DNA of 64,000 bases from Rhizobacter sp. SG703 (GTDB lineage Bacteria; Pseudomonadota; Gammaproteobacteria; Burkholderiales; Burkholderiaceae_C): the NCBI RefSeq assembly GCF_012275445.1, contig NZ_JAAZQK010000019.1, positions 1-64,000 on the forward strand, given 5' to 3'. A program made the position numbers and the translations under genes. A model generated the notes under the pieces. That model was not told where the DNA came from. It saw nothing but the letters and a program-made list of their open reading frames with translations, and did no database searches. This document shows, piece after piece, positions 10,068 through 19,195 of the stretch; position 1 is the stretch's first letter, and the number at the start of each line of letters is the position of its first letter.

Positions 10068-11170
10068 TGGAAAAGACCGTCAAGCGCGGCACCCGCACCG
10101 GTTTCACGACCGGTGCGTGTTCGGCTGCGGCCGCGCGCGCGGCGGTGCTGGGGCTGCTGGACGGCATGGTGCCGCCGACGGTCGAGGCGCTGCTGCCGAA
10201 CGGCCAGCGCGTGCGCTTCGACGTCAACGACGGCCTGTGCGACGGCCGCAGCGCGCATGCGATGGTGATCAAGGACGCCGGCGACGACCCCGACTGCACC
10301 GACAAGGCGCACCTGACCGCCGACGTGCTGCGCCTGCCCGGCGCGGCCGGCGAGGTGGTGCTGCTCGGCGGCTTCGGCGTCGGCACCGTGACGATGGCCG
10401 GGCTCGGCCTCGCGGTCGGCGGGCCGGCGATCAACCCGGTGCCGCGCCGCAACATCGAGGACAACGTGCGCGAGGCCGGCACCGCGCTGCTCGCGAGCGA
10501 CGGCCTGCAGGTCACGATCTCGGTGCCGCAGGGCCTGGAGATGGCGAAGAAGACGCTGAACGCGCGGCTCGGCATCCTCGGCGGCATCTCGATCCTCGGC
10601 ACCACCGGCATCGTGAAGCCGTACAGCACCGCGGCGTACCGCGCGAGCGTGGTGCAGGGCGTCGAGGTGGCGGCCACCACCGGCAGCGACACCGTGGTGC
10701 TGACCACCGGCGGGCGCACCGAGAAGTTCGCGATGGCCGAACTGCCCGGCCTGCCCGAGCCCTGCTTCGTGCAGATGGGCGACTTCCTGCGCTATGCACT
10801 CGACGCCGCGGTGAAGGCGAAGCTGCGCCGCGTCGTGATCGGCGGCATGGTCGGCAAGCTGACCAAGATCGCGCAGGGCGAGACCATCACGCATGCGAAC
10901 CGTGCCGAGGTCGACACCGACCTGCTGGCCGCGATCGCCGCCAGCATCGGCGCACCGCCCGACGAATGCGCCGCCATCGCCGCGGCCGAGACCGCGCGCT
11001 TCGCCGCCGAGCGCATGGCGGTGCTGGGCCTGATCGATGCGTTCCACACCGCGCTCGCCCGCCAGGTCGTCCGTACGGTGATGGGCCGCTACCCGAACCG
11101 CTTCCGCCTCGACGTGCTGGTCTGCGACTTCGACGGCAAGAAACTCGCCGAGGCGACCTCTCATGAATGA
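10064..11170 (+). CDS. cbiD: Cobalt-precorrin-5B C1-methyltransferase
   Basis: A 368-residue CbiD, the SAM-dependent C1 methylase of the anaerobic pathway. It opens RGTRTGFTTGACSAAAARAAV, the family hallmark. It continues with VIKDAGDDPDCTDKAHL, INPVPRRNIEDNV, LGILGGISILGTTGIVKPYS (also highly diagnostic), LTTGGRTEKFAM and VVIGGMVGKLTKIAQGE. The aerobic route uses the unrelated CobF, so cbiD together with cbiX and cbiG places this organism on the early-cobalt route. It overlaps the next gene by 8 nt. Confidence 0.95.
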   Translation: MMEKTVKRGTRTGFTTGACSAAAARAAVLGLLDGMVPPTVEALLPNGQRVRFDVNDGLCDGRSAHAMVIKDAGDDPDCTDKAHLTADVLRLPGAAGEVVLLGGFGVGTVTMAGLGLAVGGPAINPVPRRNIEDNVREAGTALLASDGLQVTISVPQGLEMAKKTLNARLGILGGISILGTTGIVKPYSTAAYRASVVQGVEVAATTGSDTVVLTTGGRTEKFAMAELPGLPEPCFVQMGDFLRYALDAAVKAKLRRVVIGGMVGKLTKIAQGETITHANRAEVDTDLLAAIAASIGAPPDECAAIAAAETARFAAERMAVLGLIDAFHTALARQVVRTVMGRYPNRFRLDVLVCDFDGKKLAEATSHE

Positions 11171-12476
11171 TTCGACCTCCGTTTCCGACCTGCGCCCGCC
11201 GCGCTGCCGCATCGTCGGCGTGCTCGACGACGGCGCCGCCAGCCTCGGCGCCGCGGCCCTGCAGGCACTGGCCGATGCCGACCTGGTGATCGGCGGCAAG
11301 CGCACGCTGGCGCTGCTCGAAGCGCGCATCCAACCCGAGGCCGAGCGCCGCACGATCGGCGGCCTGGCCGCGGTGGCCGAAGACATCCGCCAGGCGCAGG
11401 CGGCCGGCAAGCGCTGCGTGGTGCTGGCCACCGGCGATCCGCTGTGCCATGGCATTGCCGGCTACCTCGGCATGCAGTTGTGCCTGGACGCGATCGAGGT
11501 GCTGCCCAACCTGTCGACCATCCAGCTCGCCTGTGCGCGCGTCGGGCTGGTGTGGCAGGACCTGAAGATCGAGAGCATCCATGCGAAGGACGCCGGCGAA
11601 TGGCCGGGCCCCGGCGCCGCGCCGTCGCACGGGCTGTACGCGCTGGCGCAGTCGCTGCGCCGCCACGCGCGGCTCGCGGTGCTGACCAGCCCCGACAACA
11701 CGCCCGACCGCATCGCGCGGATGATGCTGGCCGAGGGTTTGGCCGACGACTTCCAGATCGCGGTCGCCGAGCGGCTGCTGCAGCCCGGCGAGCGCATCGT
11801 CACCGGGGTGTCGATCGCCGACGCGGCACAGGCCCGCTTCGCCGACCCGAACGTCGTGCTGCTGTGGCGCCAGTCGGCGCGGGCCGCGCCGGTGCGCTTC
11901 GGGCTGCCGGACGCGAGCTACGAGCAGCGCCATCCCGACAAGGGCCTGATCACGAAGCTGGAGGTGCGCGCGGTGTCGCTCGCGCGCATGCAATTGCGCG
12001 ACGACAGCATCGTCTGGGACATCGGCGCCGGCTCCGGCGCGGTCGGCCTGGAGGCGGCGCGGCTGTGCCCGGCCGGCCATGTGTACGCGATCGAGAAGAA
12101 CGACGACGACGTCGCGATCGCCGGCCGCAACCGCGCCGCGATGGGCGTCGGCAACCACACGCTGGTGCAGGGCAAGGCGCCGCAGGGGCTGGACGGCTGG
12201 GCCGACCCGGACGCGGTGTTCATCGGCGGCTCCGGCGGCGAGCTGGCCGAGCTGGTCGCGCTGTGCCTGCGGCGGCTGCGCCTCGGCGGGCAACTGGTGA
12301 TGAACTTCGTGACGATCGAGAACCTGGGCACCGCGACGGCCACGCTGACCGAACTCGGCGCCGACTGGGACGTCGTGATGCTGCAGGCCTCGCGCAGCAA
12401 GCCGATCCTGCACATGCACCGGCTCGCCGCAGAGAACCCGGTGTGGGTGGTGTGCGCGCGAAGGGCTTCCACATGA
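11163..12476 (+). CDS. cobL: Precorrin-6Y C5,15-methyltransferase (decarboxylating), CbiE-CbiT fusion
   Basis: A 437-residue fusion. Residues 1 to about 210 are a CbiE-type tetrapyrrole methylase (CRIVGVLDDGAASLGAAAL, VLATGDPLCHGIAGYL). Residues from about 250 are a CbiT-type Rossmann methylase: GLITKLEVRAVSLARM, the SAM motif VWDIGAGSGAVGLEAARL, FIGGSGGELAELV and LVMNFVTIENL. Together they methylate C5 and C15 and remove the C12 acetate carboxyl. It is translationally coupled to cobI (ATGA at 12473-12476). Confidence 0.94.
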   Translation: MNDSTSVSDLRPPRCRIVGVLDDGAASLGAAALQALADADLVIGGKRTLALLEARIQPEAERRTIGGLAAVAEDIRQAQAAGKRCVVLATGDPLCHGIAGYLGMQLCLDAIEVLPNLSTIQLACARVGLVWQDLKIESIHAKDAGEWPGPGAAPSHGLYALAQSLRRHARLAVLTSPDNTPDRIARMMLAEGLADDFQIAVAERLLQPGERIVTGVSIADAAQARFADPNVVLLWRQSARAAPVRFGLPDASYEQRHPDKGLITKLEVRAVSLARMQLRDDSIVWDIGAGSGAVGLEAARLCPAGHVYAIEKNDDDVAIAGRNRAAMGVGNHTLVQGKAPQGLDGWADPDAVFIGGSGGELAELVALCLRRLRLGGQLVMNFVTIENLGTATATLTELGADWDVVMLQASRSKPILHMHRLAAENPVWVVCARRAST

Positions 12477-13258
12477 TCGTCGGTCGACTGATCGGCGTCA
12501 GCCTCGGGCCGGGCGATCCGGGCCTGATCACACGCGCCGCGTGGGCGCAGCTGGAACGCCGCGACACCGTGTGGACCTACCCGACCCGCAGCACGAAGAC
12601 GCCGAGCTACGCGTTCAACATCGTCGCGCGCGCCGAACTCTCGCCGCCGGCCGAGCACCTGCCGCTGCTGTTCCCGATGACGCACGACGAGGAAAAGCTG
12701 CTGCGCAGCTGGCACCGCGCGGCCGACACCGTGCTGCCGATGCTGCAGGCCGGGCGCGACGTGCTGTTCCTGGTCGAGGGCGATGCGAGCACCTACGCGA
12801 CCTTCGGGCACCTGGCGCGCACCGTGAAGGCGCGCGACGAGCGCATCGCGGTCGACACCCTGGCCGGCGTGAACGCCTTCAACGCCGCCGCGGCCGCGCT
12901 CGGCCAGCCGCTCGGCGAGCAGGACGACACCATCGCCGTCGTGCCTGCGGCCTACGGCGTCAGCGCGCTCGACCGCTTGCTGCCGGAGTTCGACACGCTC
13001 GTGCTGATGAAGGTGAAGCCGCTGATCGAGGACCTGCTGGACTGGCTGCAGCGACGCGAGCTGCTGCACGGTGCCGCCTTCATCGAACGCTGCGGCGCAC
13101 CCGACGAACGCGTGTTGCGCGGCGCCGAGATGCTGTCGCTGCGCGGCCAGAAGGTCAGCTACCTGTCGCTGATGCTGGTGCACAGCCACCTGCGCATCCG
13201 TGGCGAACGCATCCGCGGATGCCTGAAGAAGACGAGCCCGGAGACTTCCGATGACTGA
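12473..13258 (+). CDS. cobI: Precorrin-2/cobalt-factor II C20-methyltransferase
   Basis: A 261-residue tetrapyrrole methylase (CobI/CbiL). It begins GRLIGVSLGPGDPGLITRAAW with the glycine-rich SAM loop and has VWTYPTRSTKTPSYAFNI, LFPMTHDEEKLLRSW, VLFLVEGDASTYATFGHL (typical of the C20 enzyme) and LAGVNAFNAAAAALG. It is in the middle of an operon with 4- to 8-nt overlaps on both sides. Confidence 0.93.
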   Translation: MIVGRLIGVSLGPGDPGLITRAAWAQLERRDTVWTYPTRSTKTPSYAFNIVARAELSPPAEHLPLLFPMTHDEEKLLRSWHRAADTVLPMLQAGRDVLFLVEGDASTYATFGHLARTVKARDERIAVDTLAGVNAFNAAAAALGQPLGEQDDTIAVVPAAYGVSALDRLLPEFDTLVLMKVKPLIEDLLDWLQRRELLHGAAFIERCGAPDERVLRGAEMLSLRGQKVSYLSLMLVHSHLRIRGERIRGCLKKTSPETSDD

Positions 13259-13994
13259 TCCCCGCATGGCCATCGTTGCCATCACGAAGCACGGCGCCGC
13301 GCAGGCCGCGCAACTGGCGGCGCAACTGCCGCACGCCCACATCGTCTGCGCCGAGAAATTCGCCGCCGCCTTCGCCGGCCTCGCGAACCCGCAGCGCGCC
13401 TACACCGCCGCATTGCGCGACGAGATCGGCCCGCTGTTCGCCGCCTACGACCAGCTGATCTTCTTCGTGTCGCTCGGCGCCGTCGTGCGGCTGATCGCAC
13501 CGCACCTGAAGTCGAAGGACGAGGACCCCGGCATCACCGTCGTCGACGATGCCGGCCAATTCGTCATCCCGGTGCTGTCGGGCCACGTCGGCGGCGCCAA
13601 CGCCTGCGCCGAACAGGTCGCGGCATTGCTCGGCGCGACGCCGGTGCTGACCACGGCGTCCGACGTCGGCAAGACCATCCCGGTCGACATCCTCGGGCGC
13701 CACCTCGGCTGGCAGGTCGAGGCGCCGAAGCTCAACATCACCCGGGTCTCGGCCCATGTCGTCAACGGCGAGCCGATCGCCTTCGTGCAGGAGGCCGGCA
13801 GCCCGCACTGGTGGACGCGGCCGACGCCGCTGCCGGCCAGCATCCACCGCTTCGAGCGCTTCGAAGACGTCGACCTCGCGCGCTTCAAGGCGGTGCTGTG
13901 GGTCACGCGGCGCACCGTCGACGACGCGCTGTGGCAGCAGCTGAACGAGCGCCTGGTCGTCTACCGCCCGCCGGCCGACGAGGCCGCCGCATGA
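13251..13994 (+). CDS. cbiG: Cobalt-precorrin-5A hydrolase, N-terminal and middle domains (split CbiG)
   Basis: A 247-residue protein matching the N-terminal and central parts of CbiG, which opens the lactone of cobalt-precorrin-5A and releases acetaldehyde. Marks are MAIVAITKHGAAQAAQL, QLIFFVSLGAVVRLIAPHLKSKDEDPGITVVDD, VIPVLSGHVGGANACAEQVA and PVLTTASDVGKTIPVD. The usual C-terminal domain is missing here and encoded by the next gene, whose ATG overlaps this stop. In many bacteria CbiG is one polypeptide. Confidence 0.9.
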   Translation: MTDPRMAIVAITKHGAAQAAQLAAQLPHAHIVCAEKFAAAFAGLANPQRAYTAALRDEIGPLFAAYDQLIFFVSLGAVVRLIAPHLKSKDEDPGITVVDDAGQFVIPVLSGHVGGANACAEQVAALLGATPVLTTASDVGKTIPVDILGRHLGWQVEAPKLNITRVSAHVVNGEPIAFVQEAGSPHWWTRPTPLPASIHRFERFEDVDLARFKAVLWVTRRTVDDALWQQLNERLVVYRPPADEAAA

Positions 13995-14386
13995 GGGTCG
14001 CACTCGGGCTCGGCTGCGACCGCGGCACGCCGGTCGAGACGCTGTCGCGCGCCGTCGGCGAGGCGCTGGCGCTGGCCGGCGCGGCGCTCGCCGATGTCGC
14101 GGCGGTGGCCAGCATCACGCTGAAATCCGACGAGCGCGGGCTGCTCGACCTCGCGTCGCAACGCGGCTGGTCGCTGCACTTCTACGACGCCAGCGAGCTG
14201 GCCGAGGTGCCGGTGCCGAATCCGTCGGAGACGGTGCGCCGCTACACCGGCACGCCGTCGGTCAGCGAGGCCGCCGCACTGCTGGCGGCCGGCGCGGCAC
14301 CGGCCAGTTCGCTCCTGGTCGAGAAACACATCCTGCGCGGCGACGACGGTCGCCACGCCACCGTCTCGGTCGCCCGCTGCCGCTGA
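13991..14386 (+). CDS. cobE: CobE/CbiG C-terminal domain protein
   Basis: A 131-residue protein equivalent to the C-terminal domain of CbiG and to stand-alone CobE. It shows VALGLGCDRGTPVETLSRAV, VAAVASITLKSDERGLLDLA and YTGTPSVSEAAALLAAG followed by LLVEKHILRGDDGRHATVSVA. It is coupled to cbiG(N) by ATGA, so the two probably form the full hydrolase as a complex. Its isolated catalytic role is not known. Confidence 0.9.
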   Translation: MRVALGLGCDRGTPVETLSRAVGEALALAGAALADVAAVASITLKSDERGLLDLASQRGWSLHFYDASELAEVPVPNPSETVRRYTGTPSVSEAAALLAAGAAPASSLLVEKHILRGDDGRHATVSVARCR

Positions 14387-14427
14387 CTCCCCATTTCGCT
14401 GTCATCACGTCAACCCAAGGAGAACCC

Positions 14428-14616
14428 ATGAACCCGCAAACCCTGCAAGCTTCGATCGCCCTGCCCGTCGCCGCCTCGCGCGGCGTGATTCGCCAGCTGG
14501 CGTCTGCCGCACTGCTCGGTGTCGTGCTGCTGTACGGCGTCGCGTTCGCCGAGAGCCCGCTCGCGCACAACGCGGCGCACGACGTGCGCCATGCCACTGG
14601 CCGTCCGTGCCACTGA
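14428..14616 (+). CDS. cbtB: Cobalt transporter subunit CbtB
   Basis: A 62-residue protein with one predicted membrane helix (residues about 22-41, LASAALLGVVLLYGVAFAES) and a C-terminal metal-binding-like tail HNAAHDVRHATGRPCH, the signature of CbtB. It is preceded by AAGGAG 5-10 bp upstream of the ATG. It pairs with cbtA 10 bp downstream. The family is predicted to import cobalt from co-occurrence with B12 genes and riboswitches. Confidence 0.9.
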   Translation: MNPQTLQASIALPVAASRGVIRQLASAALLGVVLLYGVAFAESPLAHNAAHDVRHATGRPCH

Positions 14617-14626
14617 GCGGGAGCCG

Positions 14627-15421
14627 ATGATGCTGTTCCGACGCCTGGTGTGGTGTGCGCTGCTCGTCGCCGTGGCGGTGGGCAGCCTGCAGTGGGCCGT
14701 GCAACGCTGGCAGGCGGTGCCGATCATCCTCGCGGCCGAAGCATTCGAGGTGCAGAAGGCGACCGTGCCGGCAGCCCACGCGCACACGCCGGAAGACGCC
14801 ACGCATGCGCACCACCACGAGGTCGACTGGACGCCGGCCGACGGCGTCGAGCGCAGCGCCTGGACCTGGATCGCCAACCTGCTGAATGCGTTCGCGCTCG
14901 CGCTGCTGGTGTTCGTCGCGATGGGCGCCTGGGCCTGGCAGCGCGGGCTGTCGGCCGGCACGTGGCAGCTCGCCGCGGCGGTCGCCGCGATCGGCTGGCT
15001 CAGCCTGCACCTGTGGCCGTCGCTCGGGCTGCCGGCCGAAGTGCCGGGCACCGAGGCGGCCGACCTGCGGCTGCGCCAGCTGTGGTGGCTCGTGGCGGCA
15101 GGCAGCGCGCTGTCGGCCTGCGCGCTGGTCGCGTTCGGCCGCAAGCCCTGGCGCTGGCCAGCGGCCGCGGCGTGGCTCGCACTGCCGTTCGTGATCGGCG
15201 CGCCGCAGCTGATCGGCGACCCGCTCGGCGCGTTCAGCGGCGAGGCCCATCAGCGCCTGCAGCAGCTCGGCCACGACTTCGTGCTCGCGACGCACGTGTC
15301 AGCGTCGTTGTTCTGGCTGTCGATGGGCGTCGTGGCCGGGCCGGTGTTCAAGCGCTGGCTCGCGCCCTTGCTCGATCGATCGGCCGGCACCGCGGCGCAA
15401 TCCACCGGGAGCCTGGCATGA
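14627..15421 (+). CDS. cbtA: Cobalt transporter subunit CbtA
   Basis: A 264-residue integral membrane protein. The first helix MLFRRLVWCALLVAVAVGSL is followed by a His-rich periplasmic stretch (AAHAHTPEDATHAHHHEVDW), then about five more helices including LLNAFALALLVFVAMGAWAW and a final ATHVSASLFWLSMGVVAGPVF. The order and His motif fit CbtA, partner of CbtB in predicted cobalt uptake. It feeds metal to CbiX in the same operon. It overlaps the cobJ start by 4 nt. Confidence 0.88.
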   Translation: MMLFRRLVWCALLVAVAVGSLQWAVQRWQAVPIILAAEAFEVQKATVPAAHAHTPEDATHAHHHEVDWTPADGVERSAWTWIANLLNAFALALLVFVAMGAWAWQRGLSAGTWQLAAAVAAIGWLSLHLWPSLGLPAEVPGTEAADLRLRQLWWLVAAGSALSACALVAFGRKPWRWPAAAAWLALPFVIGAPQLIGDPLGAFSGEAHQRLQQLGHDFVLATHVSASLFWLSMGVVAGPVFKRWLAPLLDRSAGTAAQSTGSLA

Positions 15422-16398
15422 GTGGAAAAATCACCTTGGTCGGCATCGGCCCCGGCAGCGTCGAGCACATGACGCAGCGCGCCCGCGATGCGATCGCCGA
15501 GGCCGACGTCGTCGTCGGCTACGTCACCTACATCAAGCTGGTCGCCGACCTGCTCGAAGGCAAGGAGGTCGTGCGCAAGGGCATGACCGAAGAGCTCGAC
15601 CGCGCCGTCAGCGCGCTCGATGCAGCCCGCGCCGGCAAGAAGGTCGCGCTGATCTCGTCGGGCGATGCCGGTGTCTACGGCATGGCCGGGCCGACCTACG
15701 AGGTGCTGTTCCAGGCCGGGTGGACGCCGGCCGACGAGGTGCAGGTCGAGGTGGTGCCCGGCGCGTCGGCGATCAACGCCTGCGCGGCCCGCGTCGGTGC
15801 ACCGCTGACGCACGACTTCTGCTCGATCTCGCTGAGCGATTTGCTGACGCCGTGGCCGGTGATCGCGCGCCGGCTCGATGCGGCCGCACAGGCCGACTTC
15901 GTCGTCGCGCTGTACAACCCGAAGAGCGGTCGCCGCACGCGGCAGATCGTCGAGGCGCAGCGGCTGTTCCTGCGGCACCGCCGGCCCGACACGCCGGTGG
16001 CCGTCGTCAAGAGCGCGTACCGGCGCCGCGAGCGCATCGAGTTCACGACGCTCGCCACGATGGCCGACAGCGAGATCGGCATGCTGAGCACGGTGCTGAT
16101 CGGCAACAGCCACACCTTCATTCGCGACGGGCTGATGGTCACGCCGCGCGGCTACGCGAACAAGTACGACATCGAGCAAGGCAACGAGACGCGCGACGGC
16201 GAACGCGCCGGCCGCTCGCTGAGCACCGGGCTGCTGGGCTGGCTCGACACCTTGCACGCGCAGCTCGCCGAAGGCCACACCCTCGCCGACCTGGCGCGGC
16301 TGCACGGGCTGCCGGCCGACTACCTGGCCGCCACGCTGGCCGAGCCGGTCGAGCCGGCCGCCACCACCACAACGACGACCGACGAGGGGGAGGGCTGA
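15418..16398 (+). CDS. cobJ: Precorrin-3B/cobalt-factor III C17-methyltransferase with C-terminal extension
   Basis: A 326-residue tetrapyrrole methylase (CobJ/CbiH) that performs C17 methylation with ring contraction. Marks are KITLVGIGPGSVEHMTQRA, GYVTYIKLV, LISSGDAGVYGMAGP, VVPGASAINACAARVGAPLTHDFCSISLSDLLTPW, VALYNPKSGRR and LIGNSHTFIRDGLMVTPRGY. The catalytic part ends near residue 245. About 80 further residues form a predicted helical tail (LADLARLHGLPADYLAATL) ending in a Thr run. It is the last gene of the first riboswitch unit. Confidence 0.93.
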   Translation: MSGKITLVGIGPGSVEHMTQRARDAIAEADVVVGYVTYIKLVADLLEGKEVVRKGMTEELDRAVSALDAARAGKKVALISSGDAGVYGMAGPTYEVLFQAGWTPADEVQVEVVPGASAINACAARVGAPLTHDFCSISLSDLLTPWPVIARRLDAAAQADFVVALYNPKSGRRTRQIVEAQRLFLRHRRPDTPVAVVKSAYRRRERIEFTTLATMADSEIGMLSTVLIGNSHTFIRDGLMVTPRGYANKYDIEQGNETRDGERAGRSLSTGLLGWLDTLHAQLAEGHTLADLARLHGLPADYLAATLAEPVEPAATTTTTTDEGEG

Positions 16399-16434
16399 GA
16401 CCCGCGCGGGGGCGAGCCGATGGCCCCCGCGCGG

Positions 16435-16645
16435 CAGACACGACCAGGTGCCTGCGGCGTTCACCGCGCCGCGGGTCAAACGGGAACGGGGTTCGATGCC
16501 CCGACTGCACCCGCAACGGTGTGCGAGCGCAAATGCGTCAAGGCGGTTCACGGCTGCCAGCCACTGGGCCCATCGGCCCGGGAAGGCGACGCGTTCGAGA
16601 CCGACAGGTCCCGGCTCGCAAGTCCGGATACCGGCCTGGCGTGAG
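16435..16645 (+). ncRNA. Cobalamin riboswitch of the TonB receptor gene
   Basis: A second B12 aptamer, with GGTGCCTGCGGCG entry, GTCAAACGGGAAC, GACTGCACCCGCAACGGTGTGC and B12 box CAAGTCCGGATACCGGCCTG at about 16618-16639. It lies 85-90 bp upstream of the receptor ATG at 16730. A GC-rich hairpin (GCCGCCGCC/GGCGGCGGC around 16649-16670) follows and could be part of the expression platform or mask the leader. The rest of 16399-16729 contains no gene. Confidence 0.93.
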
Positions 16646-16729
16646 GGGCCGCCGCCCGCGGGCGGCGGCGAACACCACGCACGGCATCTGCGGGAATGCG
16701 GATGCCATGCAGCGACGGGTCTTTCAACG

Positions 16730-18820
16730 ATGCAACAGCGCAAGCTGCCCCCCGCCCTGGCCGCCACGGCCCTGGCGATGAACTTCTTCACCCCTGCCCC
16801 GGCCTTGGCCGAGGAGTTGGCCTCTGCGCTGCCCGGCGTCACCATCGTCGGCCGCGGGCAGGACCTGATCGGCGTCGCCGATTCGGCCACCGAAGGCAAG
16901 GTCAGCGCGCAGCAGCTCGCGAACCGGCCGCTGCTGCGCCCGGCCGAGGTGCTGGAGACGGTGCCCGGCATGACCGTCACGCAGCACAGCGGCGACGGCA
17001 AGGCCAACCAGTATTTCCTGCGCGGCTTCAACCTGGACCACGGCAGCGACTTCGCGAGCTTCGTCAACGGCATGCCGGTCAACATGGCCAGCCATGCGCA
17101 CGGCCAGGGGTACATGGACCTGAACTTCCTGATTCCCGAGCTGATCGGCGCGATGCGCTACCGCAAGGGCGTCTACGCGGCCGAGGACGGCGACTTCGCG
17201 ACCACCGGCTCAGCCCGCATCGAGTACCAGCGCGCGCTGCCGGCGCCGATGGTCGACCTGAGCGTCGGCGCGCACGACTTCCGCCGCCTGCTGGCCGCGG
17301 GCAGCCGGCAGTGGGGTGAGGACGGCCCGACGCTGCTGGCCGCCTTCGAGGGCGCGACCCACGACGGCCCGTGGCAGCAGCCCGAGCGGCTGCGCAAGGT
17401 CAACGGCGTGCTGCGTCTCTCCGAAGGCACGGCGCGCGACGGCCACGCGCTGACCGCGATGGCCTACCACGCCGAATGGACCGCCACCGAGCACGTGCCC
17501 GCACGCGCGATCTCGAGCGGCGAGATCGACCGCTTCGGCGAACTGGTGCCGGGCGACGGCGGCCGCACGCACCGCCACAGCCTGTCGGCCGACTGGGCCG
17601 GCAGCGACGGCAGCACGCGCACGCAGGCGAGTGCCTACGTGATCGACTACGGGCTGAACCTGTTCTCCAACCCATCGGGCTACCTCAACGGCCCGCAGGG
17701 CGACCAGCATGAGCAGGCCGACGAGCGCACCGTGTGGGGCAGCCAGCTGGCGCGCCACTGGTTGATCGCGCCGGCCGGCCACGAGACCGAGCTGACGCTG
17801 GGCGCGCAACTGCGCCACGACCGCATCGGCACGCTCGGCCTGTACGACACGGTGAACCGCGCGCGGACGGCCACCGTGCGCGAAGACCGGGTGCGCGAGA
17901 CGCTGCTGGGCGTCTATACCGAGGCGCGCACGCAGTGGCAGCCGTGGCTGCGCAGCGACCTCGGCCTGCGCGTCGACACCGTGCGCGCGAACGTGATGCC
18001 GACCGGCGGCGCCGACAACCTGCAGAATGGCGGCAGCGCCCGCGCGACGCAGCTCAGCCCGAAGCTCGGGCTGGCCTTCGGCCCGTTCGGCGACGGCGCG
18101 CGCACCGAGCTGTATGCCAACTGGGGCCGCGGCTTCCACAGCAACGACGTGCGCGGCGTGACGGCGGCCGTCGACCCGGTGCCGGCGCTGGTGCGCGCGA
18201 CCGGCCGCGAGATCGGCCTGCGCGCGGTGCCGCTGCCGGGCTGGACGACCAGCCTGTCGCTGTGGCAGGTGAAGCTGGCGTCGGAGCTGGTGTTCGTCGG
18301 CGATGCCGGCGTGACCGAGCCGAAGGGCGCGTCGAAGCGGGTCGGTGTCGAATGGTCGAACGACTGGCAGTTGAACCGCTGGCTGCTGCTGGACGCCGAC
18401 GTGGCCTGGTCGCGGGCGCGCTTCGAGCAGGAGGAAGAACCGGGCAGCGGCACGCAGGTGCCGAACGCGATCCCGCGCTCGGCCTCGTTCGCGCTGGCCG
18501 CCGACGACCACGGCGCGTGGTTCGGCGGGCTGCGCTGGCGCTACATCGGCAGCTATGCGCTGGAGGAGACCGGCACGCAGCGTTCGTCGTCGCTGTGGAC
18601 CGCGAACCTGAAGGCCGGCTGGCGTGCGAACCCGTCGCTGCAGTTCGCGCTCGACGTGCTGAACCTGTTCGACCGCGAGGCATACGACATCGAGTACTGG
18701 GGGGCGGCGTGCTCGAAGGCCGACGGCCCCGCGTGCAACGGGGGCGCCGGCATCGACGGCCGGCTGGTGCATCCGATGGAGCCGCGCACCTTCCGCGTGT
18801 CGATGCGCGCGACGTTCTGA
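16730..18820 (+). CDS. btuB: TonB-dependent outer-membrane receptor, probable cobalamin/corrinoid uptake
   Basis: A 696-residue receptor. A signal peptide ([15 protein letters not shown]...ALA) is followed by a plug domain with [47 protein letters not shown] and [21 protein letters not shown] 22-strand barrel follows, ending with the aromatic [11 protein letters not shown]. The substrate is inferred from the B12 riboswitch immediately upstream and the flanking cob genes, not from binding residues. Reading frame continues upstream through the riboswitch, so the ATG after the aptamer is chosen. Known BtuB proteins are shorter (about 600). Confidence 0.82.
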   Translation: MQQRKLPPALAATALAMNFFTPAPALAEELASALPGVTIVGRGQDLIGVADSATEGKVSAQQLANRPLLRPAEVLETVPGMTVTQHSGDGKANQYFLRGFNLDHGSDFASFVNGMPVNMASHAHGQGYMDLNFLIPELIGAMRYRKGVYAAEDGDFATTGSARIEYQRALPAPMVDLSVGAHDFRRLLAAGSRQWGEDGPTLLAAFEGATHDGPWQQPERLRKVNGVLRLSEGTARDGHALTAMAYHAEWTATEHVPARAISSGEIDRFGELVPGDGGRTHRHSLSADWAGSDGSTRTQASAYVIDYGLNLFSNPSGYLNGPQGDQHEQADERTVWGSQLARHWLIAPAGHETELTLGAQLRHDRIGTLGLYDTVNRARTATVREDRVRETLLGVYTEARTQWQPWLRSDLGLRVDTVRANVMPTGGADNLQNGGSARATQLSPKLGLAFGPFGDGARTELYANWGRGFHSNDVRGVTAAVDPVPALVRATGREIGLRAVPLPGWTTSLSLWQVKLASELVFVGDAGVTEPKGASKRVGVEWSNDWQLNRWLLLDADVAWSRARFEQEEEPGSGTQVPNAIPRSASFALAADDHGAWFGGLRWRYIGSYALEETGTQRSSSLWTANLKAGWRANPSLQFALDVLNLFDREAYDIEYWGAACSKADGPACNGGAGIDGRLVHPMEPRTFRVSMRATF

Positions 18821-18849
18821 AGAACACAACAGTCCAGGAGAGCCACGCC

Positions 18850-19194
18850 ATGACCGACGAAGTGACCAAGCCGAAGATCGGCGACTACCGCCGCCACCTG
18901 CTGATCTGCACCGGCCCGCGCTGCACGCAGCAGGGCGAATCGCAGGCGCTGTTCGACAGCCTCGGCGACAAGTTCAAGGCCGCCGGCCTGCACGAGGGCG
19001 AGCTGCGCGTGAAGCGCAGCCGCGTCAGCTGCTTCGCCGCCTGCAAGGGCGGCCCGGTGATGTGCGTGCAGCCCGACGGCACCTGGTACTACGACGTGAC
19101 GCCGGCCAACATGGACCGCATCATCGAGCAGCACCTGGTGGGCGGCCGACCGGTCGAGGACCTGGTGTTCCACCAGGGCCCGACCGGCGGCTGA
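18850..19194 (+). CDS. Thioredoxin-like [2Fe-2S] ferredoxin of cobalamin clusters
   Basis: A 114-residue protein with the thioredoxin-like [2Fe-2S] ligand pattern: Cys in [13 protein letters not shown] and [24 protein letters not shown]. Such small ferredoxins recur beside cob genes in proteobacteria. The exact role is unknown, possibly electron supply for cobalt or ring reduction. An AGGAGAG ribosome site precedes the ATG, 29 bp after the receptor stop, so it is probably under the same riboswitch. It ends one base before the convergent amidotransferase gene. Confidence 0.82.
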   Translation: MTDEVTKPKIGDYRRHLLICTGPRCTQQGESQALFDSLGDKFKAAGLHEGELRVKRSRVSCFAACKGGPVMCVQPDGTWYYDVTPANMDRIIEQHLVGGRPVEDLVFHQGPTGG

Positions 19195-19195
19195 T

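Noticed and set aside
14650-15417. Frame upstream of cobJ joined in phase with it
   Set aside because: It is out of frame with cbtA and Arg/Ala-rich; cobJ begins at the ATG at 15418 with the tetrapyrrole methylase motif.
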